From: Pseudorhodobacter antarcticus
GTDB lineage: Bacteria > Pseudomonadota > Alphaproteobacteria > Rhodobacterales > Rhodobacteraceae
NCBI GenBank assembly: GCA_945861995.1
Contig: CAMAWZ010000159.1
Coordinates: forward strand, 1-5,927
Length of the DNA: 5,927 nt
Reading direction: 5' to 3'
Shown here one piece after another: positions 1 through 5,927 of the stretch; within the stretch, counting starts at the first letter, position 1; each line of letters opens with the position of its first letter. The translations under genes were made by a program, and so were the position numbers. The notes under the pieces were generated by a model that saw only the letters and a program-made list of their open reading frames with translations, did not search any database and had not been told where the DNA came from.

Positions 1-14
1 AAAAAGCCAACCAA

Positions 15-37
15 AACCGCGGATAAGGATAGCGGTT
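15..37. repeat. Short inverted repeat upstream of the exported-protein gene
   Basis: The arms AACCGC (15-20) and GCGGTT (32-37) are perfect reverse complements separated by 11 nt, and end 7 nt before the GGAG ribosome binding site of the gene that starts at 56. It could be an operator, a small leader hairpin, or the remnant of a terminator for a gene left of the window. No T-run follows the right arm, which argues against a terminator. A 6-bp arm pair can arise by chance, so this is a weak call. Confidence 0.3.
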
Positions 38-55
38 CACTTGTGGAGTAATGTG

Positions 56-670
56 ATGCGCCTTTCCCCTTTTGCCGTTGTGATGGCCCTTGTCATCCCA
101 GCCTTGGCGACCCCCGCTTTTGCCGAAGACATCAACGACACCGGCTGGAAGATTTCCTGTGATGATGCAGGCTGCCAGATTGCCTCGGGCGGGTTTGCAC
201 TGTGGACGACGGAGGGCAGCGACCCCGCCGCGCTGCAAGCGTTGCATAGCCTGCCAGATATGAGCGCAGTGAATTTCTTGGGCGTGTTGCAGAATATGGG
301 CGATTCCACCGCCGATCTGGTTTTGGCCTTTGCCGAACGGGCAGATAACATCAACGAAGGTAATTTGCAGGTGATGCAGGGCGATTGGAAACCTGTGGGC
401 GAGCAGACCCCGTATTTCATCCGCATTATCGGTATGGAATATCAAGAATGGACGAATGACGAGATGGGGGAAAATTTCGCCATGATCGCAGGCGATAGCT
501 GCGCCGATGGCACCGCCCACACAGGCACAGTGATTTCGCTGTATCGTTTGGGTGATGATCCTGATGCCGACGGCTGCTGGCAGGTCGAGTATGTCGACGC
601 GAAAACCCTATCGATGCGGGATGTCGCGGGCGACTTTGGCGTGGTGGATTACACGCGCATCCAAAACTAA
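56..670 (+). CDS. Exported four-cysteine protein of unknown function
   Basis: This 204-residue protein is not one I recognise. The ATG at 56 is chosen because GGAG (45-48) lies 7 nt upstream and because residues 1-23 then form a typical Sec signal peptide: an Arg at position 2, a hydrophobic core, and an AFA|ED cleavage site after Ala23. A TTG at 41 would add only five residues and would overlap the ribosome binding site. The mature part (about 181 residues) is acidic, shows no membrane segment, and has four cysteines (35, 40, 149, 174), enough for two disulfide bonds in the periplasm. It has no lipobox cysteine, so it is probably soluble. Residues 60-105 look helical, while the rest contains aromatic, strand-like segments. 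Its stop codon overlaps that of choV on the other strand. Nothing in the sequence ties it to choline metabolism. Being a real exported protein is likely; its function is open. Confidence 0.8.
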   Translation: MRLSPFAVVMALVIPALATPAFAEDINDTGWKISCDDAGCQIASGGFALWTTEGSDPAALQALHSLPDMSAVNFLGVLQNMGDSTADLVLAFAERADNINEGNLQVMQGDWKPVGEQTPYFIRIIGMEYQEWTNDEMGENFAMIAGDSCADGTAHTGTVISLYRLGDDPDADGCWQVEYVDAKTLSMRDVAGDFGVVDYTRIQN

Positions 671-1704
671 CCCCCGCGCGGTTTGACCAGCCGCGCCATC
701 AGATGCGCAGAAGAAATCACGCCCACAGGTGCGCCCGCGCGCATGACGCATAATTCGCCCGCGCCGCCTGCGATCATTTCCATCGCCTGTTTAACGGGGG
801 CATTTGCGTCAATCGCAGCGCCGCTGGACGTGCCCGCCTGCATGACATCTTCGGCGCGCAGCACGGCCATTGGGTTCATGTGGGCGACAAAATCGGCAAC
901 ATAATCGGACACGGGGTTTGCGATAATCTCGCGCGCGGTGCCGATTTGCACGATGCGCCCGCCTTCCATCAGGGCAATGCGGTTGCCCAGTTTAAACGCC
1001 TCGTCCAGATCGTGGGATACGAAAATGATAGTGCGTTTCAGCTTGGCTTGCAGATCCAGCAGTTCGTCTTGCAAACGGGCGCGGATCAGCGGGTCAAGGG
1101 CGGAAAACGGCTCGTCCATCAGCAAAATCGGGGCCTGCGTGGCAAAGGCGCGGGCAAGCCCGACGCGCTGCTGCATCCCGCCAGACAATTCGCCAACCTT
1201 GCGGTCGGCCCAACCAGACAGGTTTACCAGCGCCAATTGCGCATCAACGCGGGGGCGGCGCTGGGCCTCGGACAGGCCGGCAAGTTCCAGACCAAGGCCG
1301 ACATTTTCGCGCACGCTGCGCCACGGCAACAGGCCAAATTGCTGAAACACCATCGAAACGTGCTGCTGACGAATGCGGCGCAGGGTTTGCGGCGCGGCAT
1401 GGGTCGCATCGACCAGCGCTTCGCCATCCCACACCTCGACACGGCCACGGCAGACGGGGTTCAGCCCGTTCACCGCGCGCAAAAGGGTGGATTTTCCGCT
1501 GCCCGACAGGCCCATCAGCACCAAAATCTCGCCCGCCGCGACGTCTAGGCTGCAATCATGCACGCCCAAAACTTGGGATGTGGTTTCTTGAATTTCGGTG
1601 CGCGATTGGCCTTGGTCCATCAGGGGCAGGGCGCGATCTGGCGCATCGCCAAACACGATGGATACGTTGTCAAAGCGCACGGCGATGTTTGTGGCATTCG
1701 TCAT
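667..1704 (-). CDS. choV: Choline ABC transporter ATP-binding protein ChoV
   Basis: This is the cytoplasmic ATPase that powers choline import with ChoW and ChoX; it has 345 residues. Visible motifs in order are Walker A GLSGSGKST (65-73), the Q-loop around VFQQFGLLPW (119-128), the ABC signature LSGGMQQ (173-179), Walker B ILLMDEP (193-199) with catalytic Glu198, the D-loop SALD (201-204), and switch His231 in FVSHDLDEA. All catalytic elements are intact. The N-terminal extension before the core and the PW in the Q-loop region are typical of the ProV/OpuAA/ChoV quaternary-amine group. After residue 277 there is one CBS-like segment of about 65 residues, shorter than the tandem CBS pair of E. 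coli ProV (about 400 residues) but in keeping with ChoV proteins. The ATG overlaps the choW stop (ATGA), with GGAGG 6 nt upstream, so translation is probably coupled. ProV (glycine betaine) would be the alternative; the neighbouring choX and bet genes favour choline. Confidence 0.93.
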   Translation of the reverse strand: MTNATNIAVRFDNVSIVFGDAPDRALPLMDQGQSRTEIQETTSQVLGVHDCSLDVAAGEILVLMGLSGSGKSTLLRAVNGLNPVCRGRVEVWDGEALVDATHAAPQTLRRIRQQHVSMVFQQFGLLPWRSVRENVGLGLELAGLSEAQRRPRVDAQLALVNLSGWADRKVGELSGGMQQRVGLARAFATQAPILLMDEPFSALDPLIRARLQDELLDLQAKLKRTIIFVSHDLDEAFKLGNRIALMEGGRIVQIGTAREIIANPVSDYVADFVAHMNPMAVLRAEDVMQAGTSSGAAIDANAPVKQAMEMIAGGAGELCVMRAGAPVGVISSAHLMARLVKPRGG

Positions 1705-2537
1705 TTCCCGCCTCCCAGTCGCAAAGTACGATCCAGCAGGATTGCCACAACCACGATGATAAAGCCCGATTCAAAGCCAAGCGCGGTGTTCACGGTATTG
1801 AGCGCGCGGATCACGGGCACGCCAAGGCCGTTCGCCCCGACCAGCGCCGCGATCACCACCATCGACAGCGACAGCATGATCGTTTGGTTCAGCCCGACCA
1901 TGATTTGCGGCAGGGCATAGGGCAATTCCACTTTCCACAGCTTTTGGCGCGGGGTTGCGCCAAAGGCAATTGCCGCCTCGATCAGGGCAACGGGGGTGGA
2001 AGATATGCCGAGTTGGGTCAGGCGGATAGGGGCTGGCAGCACGAAAATCACGGTGGCAATCAGGCCTGGCACAGTGCCAAGGCCAAAGAAGACGATCGCA
2101 GGGATCAGGTAGACAAAGGTGGGCAGGGTTTGCATCAAATCCAGCACGGGCGACATGGCTGCATATAGGCGCGGGCGATGGGCGGCTGCAATGCCAATGG
2201 GCACGCCAAGGCCCATGCAGACCACGCAAGACGACAAGATCAGCGTTAGGCTTTCGGTGGTTTCTTCCCAATAGCCTTGGTTCAAGATGAACAAAAATCC
2301 CAAAGCCACGCCAATGCACAGACGCCAGCTGCGTTGCAGCGCCCATGCCAGCGCAATTAAGGCCGCGATAATCACAAAGGGGCTAGGGCTTTGCAGCACC
2401 CATAGTATGGCCTCGATCATCGCCTCCATTCCAATGGAGATGAGGTCAAAGAAACCTGAAAGATGCTCTTTCATCCAATCAAAGATGAATTTCGCCAGTT
2501 TCCCCACGGGAATTTTGTGATCGGTGATCCAGTCCAT
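1701..2537 (-). CDS. choW: Choline ABC transporter permease ChoW
   Basis: This inner-membrane permease of the choline importer has 278 residues from the chosen ATG at 2537. It belongs to the ProW/OpuAB branch of the binding-protein-dependent permeases. Hydrophobic segments lie near residues 52-67, 72-85, 97-118, 135-154, 159-171, 219-239 and 255-272. The cytoplasmic coupling loop that docks on ChoV is visible as EAAIAFG (187-193) followed by ELPYALP (204-210), the EAA motif. The start MDWITDHKIPVG matches the N-terminus I recall for ChoW proteins. The reading frame stays open upstream to a TTG at 2597, but that would translate through a strong RNA hairpin and add 20 residues foreign to the family. 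The Shine-Dalgarno candidate AAGGGG (2556-2551, minus strand) is unusually far from the ATG, at 13 nt. The 3' end overlaps choV by ATGA. It follows choX after a 69-nt gap, and all three genes read as one operon. Confidence 0.92.
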   Translation of the reverse strand: MDWITDHKIPVGKLAKFIFDWMKEHLSGFFDLISIGMEAMIEAILWVLQSPSPFVIIAALIALAWALQRSWRLCIGVALGFLFILNQGYWEETTESLTLILSSCVVCMGLGVPIGIAAAHRPRLYAAMSPVLDLMQTLPTFVYLIPAIVFFGLGTVPGLIATVIFVLPAPIRLTQLGISSTPVALIEAAIAFGATPRQKLWKVELPYALPQIMVGLNQTIMLSLSMVVIAALVGANGLGVPVIRALNTVNTALGFESGFIIVVVAILLDRTLRLGGGK

Positions 2538-2540
2538 ATC

Positions 2541-2556
2541 GGCGCTTTCGCCCCTT
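2541..2556 (-). promoter_or_regulatory. choW ribosome binding site partly within a small hairpin
   Basis: On the minus strand the Shine-Dalgarno-like AAGGGG runs from 2556 to 2551, and GGCG-AAAG-CGCC (2552-2541) can fold into a 4-bp hairpin between it and the ATG at 2537. The last two G of the Shine-Dalgarno sequence are in the stem. The linear spacing of 13 nt is longer than usual; folding would shorten it but would also tie up two G. No better-placed site or alternative in-frame start is visible, so this site decides the start. Any effect on ChoW levels is inference. Confidence 0.45.
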
Positions 2557-2567
2557 ATCTGAGGGTG

Positions 2568-2598
2568 TTTGCGGGAGGCAAGCGCTGCCCCCCGCAAA
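2568..2598 (-). promoter_or_regulatory. choX-choW intercistronic RNA hairpin
   Basis: In the minus-strand (cho) transcript the arms TTTGCGGGGGGCA and TGCCTCCCGCAAA form a 13-bp stem with a 5-nt loop GCGCT, starting 8 nt after the choX stop codon. One pair is G-U in the cho RNA; in the plus-strand RNA it would be an A-C mismatch, so the element fits function in the cho transcript. No T-run follows, so it is not a standard intrinsic terminator. Known parallels, such as malE-malF, use such hairpins to protect the binding-protein mRNA from 3' exonucleases so that this subunit outnumbers the permease. Partial termination is the alternative role. The structure is seen in the sequence; the role is inferred. 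Confidence 0.75.
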
Positions 2599-2606
2599 TT
2601 TGCCGA

Positions 2607-3536
2607 TTATTGCAGCGCAGCAGCCACGGCGGCCTTAGCATCGCCGCCGTCTTTGGTGGTGACCCCGTCCAGCCAAGGCTCCCATGCGCCAGCGTTCGCG
2701 GCCAGCCATGTTTTGGCGGCATCGCGCGGGTCGGTGCCGTCATTCAGGATCGCGCCCATGATTTCATTTTCCATGGCCAGCGTGAAGGACAGGTTTTGCA
2801 GCAGTTTGCCTGTGTTGGCGCATTCCGCGACATAGCCCGCGCGCACGTTGGTATCGACCACCGCGCCGCCAAGGTTGGGGCCAAAGTAATCATCGCCGCC
2901 TGTCAGGTAGGTCATCTTAAAGTTGGCGTTCATCGGGTGGGGTTCCCAGCCCAAAAACACAATCGGCGCGGCTTTGCCATCTTTGTTGGCCACTTCGGCC
3001 AGCATACCTGCTTCGGAACTTTCGACAATTTCAAATCCGTCTAGGCCAAATGGGCCGCCTTCGATCATGTCCAAGATGATGCGGTTGCCGTCATTGCCAG
3101 GTTCAATCCCGTAAATCTTGCCTTCCAGCGCGTCTTTGTTGGCGGCAATGTCTTTAAAATCTTTAATCCCCAGTGCGGCGCCAGCCTCATTGGTAGCTAG
3201 GGTATATTTTGCGCCTTCCAGATTGGTGCGCACGGTTTCAACTTTGCCCGCGTCGCGGTGCGGGGCAAGGTCTGCCTCCATCGTGGGCATCCAGTTGCCC
3301 AAGAACACATCAACATCGCCTTCGGCAAGGCCAGTGTAGGTGACGGGAACGGACAGAACTTTGGTTTCCGTCTCGTATCCCAAAGCTTCCAAAACCAGTG
3401 TGGTTGCGGCGGTGGTGGCGGTGATATCCGTCCAACCCACATCCGAGAAAATAACTTTATCGCAGCCTTCGGCATAGGCGGTGCCTGTAAAGGCAAAAGC
3501 AACTGCGGTTGCAAGTAGTGCGGTGCGGCGTGACAT
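2607..3536 (-). CDS. choX: Choline-binding periplasmic protein ChoX
   Basis: This periplasmic protein binds choline (and in the family also acetylcholine) and delivers it to ChoW-ChoV. It has 309 residues. The ATG at 3536 is chosen because AGGGAG (3548-3543, minus strand) lies 6 nt upstream and because a signal peptide then starts cleanly: MSRR, a hydrophobic core, cleavage AYA|EGC after residue 22. An upstream ATG at 3563 would add nine residues that include the Shine-Dalgarno sequence. The ligand site known from Sinorhizobium meliloti ChoX appears complete: its Trp43, Asp45, Trp90, Tyr119, Asn156 and Trp205 correspond to Trp35, Asp37, Trp82, Tyr111, Asn148 and Trp197 here, all at a constant offset of 8. 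The two disulfide cysteines follow the same offset (Cys25 and Cys239). Segments such as VGWTDITATTAATT (33-46) and FLGWEPHPMNANFK (194-207) are nearly identical to the family as I recall it. It is the first gene of choXWV and is divergent from betI. Confidence 0.96.
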   Translation of the reverse strand: MSRRTALLATAVAFAFTGTAYAEGCDKVIFSDVGWTDITATTAATTLVLEALGYETETKVLSVPVTYTGLAEGDVDVFLGNWMPTMEADLAPHRDAGKVETVRTNLEGAKYTLATNEAGAALGIKDFKDIAANKDALEGKIYGIEPGNDGNRIILDMIEGGPFGLDGFEIVESSEAGMLAEVANKDGKAAPIVFLGWEPHPMNANFKMTYLTGGDDYFGPNLGGAVVDTNVRAGYVAECANTGKLLQNLSFTLAMENEIMGAILNDGTDPRDAAKTWLAANAGAWEPWLDGVTTKDGGDAKAAVAAALQ

Positions 3537-3569
3537 GGTGGTCTCCCTGTGGTTGGTTGCCATTTATTC

Positions 3570-3589
3570 TTGATTGACGAGTCAATAAA
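3570..3589. promoter_or_regulatory. Probable BetI operator shared by choXWV and betIA
   Basis: TTGATTGACGAGTCAATAAA contains the perfect half-sites ATTGAC (3573-3578) and GTCAAT (3581-3586) around a 2-nt centre. The symmetry extends outward (TT/AA) with one G/A mismatch. BetI sites described in enterobacteria and vibrios are palindromes of this ATTGA/TCAAT type, as I recall them. It is the only strong palindrome in the 102-nt divergent region, lying 33 nt from the choX ATG and 49 nt from the betI ATG, so one BetI site probably controls both directions with choline as inducer. I could not place convincing -35/-10 pairs, although TTGACG (3574-3579, plus) and TTGACT (3585-3580, minus) lie inside the palindrome. 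Confidence 0.75.
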
Positions 3590-3638
3590 CTTCAGACAGG
3601 TTGTGTTTGGCAAGAAAAATCTTTGGGGCCATCGCAAA

Positions 3639-4223
3639 ATGCCGAAACTTGGAATGGAGCCTATCCGAAAGGCGGCGCTCGTCAACGCTACGATTGTGGA
3701 AATCGGGCAAAAAGGCAGTTTGGATGTGACAGTGGCGCAGATTGCGCAGCGGGCGGGGATGTCATCGGCGCTGGCGCACCATTATTTTGGCAGCAAAGAA
3801 GAGATGTTTTTGGCTGCGATGCGCCAGTTGATGACGGTGTATGGCGCCGAAGTGCGCGGCGCGATTGCGGCCAGCGAGGGGCCACTGGGCCGTGTGCGCG
3901 CGGTGCTGATTGCGTCATTCTCGCCGATGAACTTTCGCCGCGATGTTGTTGGCGCATGGTTGAATTTTTGGGTTTTGGCGCAATCTTTGCCCGCCGCCAA
4001 GCGGCTGCTTGCGATTTATCAGCGCCGTTTGCACAGCAACTTGGTGGTGGGCCTGCGCCCGCTTGCTGGCGCGCGGGCGGGCAGCATTGCAGCGGGCCTT
4101 GGGGCGCTGATTGACGGGCTTTATCTGCGCGAGGCGCTGAAAATAGGCGCGCCTGATGGGGCGGCGGCAGTGCGCACTGCGATGGATTATCTGGCCGCAG
4201 AATTAGCGAAAGGTGACGCATGA
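3639..4223 (+). CDS. betI: Choline-responsive TetR-family repressor BetI
   Basis: BetI represses the choline-to-betaine genes and is relieved by choline. The protein has 194 residues, nearly the length of E. coli BetI (195). The ATG at 3639 is chosen because the N-terminus MPKLGMEPIRKAAL matches the conserved BetI start (MPKLGM in E. coli). The frame stays open back to a GTG at 3549, but those 30 residues have no family counterpart and would run across the operator. The Shine-Dalgarno sequence is weak (GGGG at 3625-3628, 10 nt away), in keeping with a repressor made in small amounts. The TetR helix-turn-helix spans about residues 30-52 (TVAQIAQRAGMSSALAHHYFGSK). The C-terminal ligand and dimer domain keeps family features such as AWLNFW (106-111), RRLHSNLV (129-136) and GLGALIDGLYLR (153-164). 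The stop overlaps the betA start by ATGA, so repressor and enzyme are co-transcribed and probably translationally coupled, giving autoregulation. Confidence 0.95.
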   Translation: MPKLGMEPIRKAALVNATIVEIGQKGSLDVTVAQIAQRAGMSSALAHHYFGSKEEMFLAAMRQLMTVYGAEVRGAIAASEGPLGRVRAVLIASFSPMNFRRDVVGAWLNFWVLAQSLPAAKRLLAIYQRRLHSNLVVGLRPLAGARAGSIAAGLGALIDGLYLREALKIGAPDGAAAVRTAMDYLAAELAKGDA

Positions 4224-5887
4224 GCGAGGCTGTTGCAGATTATGTGATCGTTGGATCGGGCAGTGCGGGGTCGGCGCTGGCGTACCGTTTGGCGATGGCG
4301 GGCAAATCGGTGGTGGTGATTGAAGAGGGTGGCAGTGATGCGGGCCCGTTCATCCAAATGCCTGCCGCGCTGTCCTATCCAATGAATATGGCCACGTATG
4401 ATTGGGGCCTAAAGTCGGAGCCAGAGCCACATTTGGGCGGCCGCCAGTTGGTCACGCCGCGCGGGCGGGTGATTGGCGGATCAAGCAGTATCAATGGCAT
4501 GGTCTATGTGCGCGGCCATGCCCGCGATTTTGACACATGGGACGGCATGGGCGCGCAGGGCTGGGCCTATGCCGATGTGCTGCCCTATTTTCAGCGGATG
4601 GAGCATTGGCACGGCGCGGCGGATGCGGGCACTGATACTGCCTATCGTGGCACAAATGGCCCGTTGCACATCACGCGCGGGCCGCGGAAAAACCCGCTGT
4701 TTGAAGCCTTTATTGAGGCAGGGCGGCAGGCGGGTTATCCTGTGACCCCCGATTACAATGGCGCGCAGCAAGAAGGCTTTGGCGCGATGGAAGCCACGAT
4801 TTACCAAGGCGAGCGGTGGTCTGCCGCGAAGGCCTATCTTCGCCCCGCCATTGCCACGGGGCGCGTGCGCCTGATCCGCGCCTTTGCCCGCCGTGTTGTG
4901 ATGGACGGGCGGCGCGCTGTGGGGGTGGAAGTTGCGCGAAAGGGCGCGGTCGAAGTTGTGCTTGCTGGGGCGGAAGTGATTTTGGCGGCCTCGTCGCTGA
5001 ATACGCCCAAACTGCTGATGCTGTCGGGCATTGGCCCTGCGGCGCATTTGCAAGATCACGGCATTGAGGTGGTGGCAGACCGCGCAGGTGTGGGCGGCAA
5101 TCTGCAAGACCATCTTGAAATCTATATGCAGTTTGCGTCAGTGCAGCCGATTACCATTTATAAATACTGGAACCTGTGGGGCAAGGCGATGATTGGCGCG
5201 CAGTGGCTTTTTACCCGCAAAGGGCTGGGGGCGAGCAACCAGTTTGAGGCCTGCGGCTTTATTCGGTCTGACAAGGGGGTGGAATACCCCGATATTCAGT
5301 ATCATTTCCTGCCCATCGCCGTGCGCTATGATGGCAAGGCGTCCGCTGCGGGGCATGGGTTTCAGGTGCATACGGGGCCGATGCGATCCGCCTCGCGCGG
5401 GCGAGTTAGTTTGCGTTCGAACGATCCGAACGCGCCGCCAGTTATTCGGTTTAACTATATGTCTCAAGACAGCGACTGGCGCGATTTCCGCCGCGCGGTG
5501 CGCCTGACGCGCGAGATTTTTGAAATGCCAAGCATGCGCGCCCATGTGAAAAGCGAGATTCAGCCCGGCGCGGGGGTGCAAAGCGACGCAGAGATTGACG
5601 CGTTTATCCGCGATCACGCCGAAAGTGCCTATCACCCGTGCGGGACGGCGCGGATGGGGCGGGCGGATGATGCGGGTGCGGTGGTTGACCCTGACTGCCG
5701 TGTGATTGGCGTGGACGGCCTGCGCGTGGCCGATAGCAGCATTTTCCCGCAAGTGACCAACGGCAATTTGAATGGGCCGTCGATTATGGTAGGGGAAAAG
5801 GCGGCGGATCATATCTTGGGCCAGCGGCTGGCAAAGTCGAATTTGCAGCCTGTGATGGCAGCGGATTGGAAAGTGGCGCAGAGATAG
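4220..5887 (+). CDS. betA: Choline dehydrogenase BetA (GMC flavoprotein)
   Basis: This FAD enzyme oxidises choline to betaine aldehyde, and in this family often the aldehyde on to glycine betaine, passing electrons to the respiratory chain at the inner membrane. At 555 residues it is almost the length of E. coli BetA (556). The FAD-binding Rossmann motif is GSGSAG (12-17), with an acidic EEGG (35-38) at the end of the second strand. GMC signature 1 is RGRVIGGSSSINGMVYVRG (81-99) and signature 2 is about 250-273 (SLNTPKLLMLSGIGP). The catalytic pair is His472 in HPCGT and Asn518 in NLNGPSIM, matching His466/Asn510 of choline oxidase by alignment from memory. BetA-specific stretches include NLQDHLEIYMQF and DIQYHFLPIA. 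The ATG overlaps the betI stop, with AGGTG (4211-4215) 4 nt upstream. No frameshift or missing key residue is seen. Another GMC alcohol dehydrogenase is possible in principle, but the betI and choXWV context makes choline the clear substrate. Confidence 0.95.
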   Translation: MSEAVADYVIVGSGSAGSALAYRLAMAGKSVVVIEEGGSDAGPFIQMPAALSYPMNMATYDWGLKSEPEPHLGGRQLVTPRGRVIGGSSSINGMVYVRGHARDFDTWDGMGAQGWAYADVLPYFQRMEHWHGAADAGTDTAYRGTNGPLHITRGPRKNPLFEAFIEAGRQAGYPVTPDYNGAQQEGFGAMEATIYQGERWSAAKAYLRPAIATGRVRLIRAFARRVVMDGRRAVGVEVARKGAVEVVLAGAEVILAASSLNTPKLLMLSGIGPAAHLQDHGIEVVADRAGVGGNLQDHLEIYMQFASVQPITIYKYWNLWGKAMIGAQWLFTRKGLGASNQFEACGFIRSDKGVEYPDIQYHFLPIAVRYDGKASAAGHGFQVHTGPMRSASRGRVSLRSNDPNAPPVIRFNYMSQDSDWRDFRRAVRLTREIFEMPSMRAHVKSEIQPGAGVQSDAEIDAFIRDHAESAYHPCGTARMGRADDAGAVVDPDCRVIGVDGLRVADSSIFPQVTNGNLNGPSIMVGEKAADHILGQRLAKSNLQPVMAADWKVAQR

Positions 5888-5927
5888 GGGACTTTGCCCC
5901 CTCGCTTCGCTCACCCCCAGGATATTT
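5887..5927 (+). terminator. G/C-rich tail after betA, possible terminator, cut by the window edge
   Basis: GGGG (5887-5890, starting with the last base of the betA stop) can pair with CCCC (5897-5900) across a 6-nt loop. Next comes CTCGCTTCGCTC (5901-5912), a mirror-symmetric stretch, and then CCCCCAGGATATTT (5914-5927). As I recall, tails ending in CCCC(G)AGGATATTT are very common after genes in Rhodobacterales, so this looks like a family-typical intergenic element and perhaps the end of the betIA transcript. The hairpin is weak and any T-run is at most just beginning at the window end, so termination itself is not shown. Confidence 0.4.

Noticed and set aside
880..1548. 222-codon open frame on the plus strand opposite choV
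   Set aside because: It is antisense to a fully intact ChoV with all ATPase motifs. Its product looks like random reading of G+C-rich sequence, and it has no recognisable domain or separate context.
1578..2168. 196-codon plus-strand open frame across the choV-choW junction
   Set aside because: It spans two real genes on the other strand, and its Gln/His/Asp/Gly-rich low-complexity product is typical of an antisense shadow.
2538..2597. TTG at 2597 as the choW start
   Set aside because: It lies inside the intercistronic hairpin, and the 20 added residues do not resemble ChoW N-termini.
2568..2598. Intrinsic terminator after choX
   Set aside because: The stem is strong, but the minus strand continues with CACCC rather than a T-run, so complete Rho-independent termination is unlikely and choW/choV would lack another evident promoter.
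3574..3602. Sigma70-type promoter for betI using TTGACG as -35
   Set aside because: No reasonable -10 hexamer occurs 16-18 nt downstream; the TTGAC is better explained as part of the BetI palindrome.
3549..3638. GTG at 3549 as an upstream start for BetI
   Set aside because: It would add 30 residues absent from BetI proteins and translate through the operator; MPKLGM at 3639 is the conserved start.
5138..5914. 258-codon open frame on the minus strand opposite betA
   Set aside because: It lies opposite intact BetA, is rich in His, Arg and Pro as expected of an antisense frame, and has no family features.

Overview
The window carries a choline uptake and oxidation locus of the kind found in Alphaproteobacteria. 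The moderately high G+C, the very close match of the binding protein to Sinorhizobium-type ChoX, and the CCCCCAGGATATTT tail after betA all point to Rhodobacterales (the Roseobacter/Rhodobacter group). That assignment is inference from recalled family sequences, because no search was possible.

Layout, left to right. (1) 56-670 (+) encodes a small exported protein with four cysteines that I do not recognise; a 6-bp inverted repeat (15-37) lies just upstream of its ribosome binding site. (2) 3536-667 (-) is the operon choX-choW-choV, a high-affinity choline ABC importer: periplasmic binding protein, permease and ATPase. choW and choV overlap by ATGA, while choX and choW are separated by 69 nt holding a strong RNA hairpin. 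The choV stop codon overlaps the stop codon of the exported-protein gene tail to tail. (3) 3537-3638 is a divergent control region with one clear BetI-type operator palindrome (3570-3589). (4) 3639-5887 (+) is betI-betA, the choline-sensing TetR-family repressor and the FAD-dependent choline dehydrogenase, also overlapping by ATGA. (5) 5888-5927 is a short G/C-rich tail cut off by the window end.

Together: ChoX captures choline in the periplasm, ChoW and ChoV import it, and BetA oxidises it to betaine aldehyde and probably on to glycine betaine, an osmoprotectant and carbon/nitrogen source. BetI probably represses both divergent transcripts from the shared operator until choline is present. 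betB (betaine aldehyde dehydrogenase) and betC (choline sulfatase) are not in the window.

I see no mobile element, CRISPR array, tRNA or rRNA, and no sign of a previously undescribed multi-gene system. The least explained items are the exported four-cysteine protein, the choX-choW hairpin, and the tail-to-tail stop overlap. The longest gene-free stretch is the 102-nt choX-betI region.
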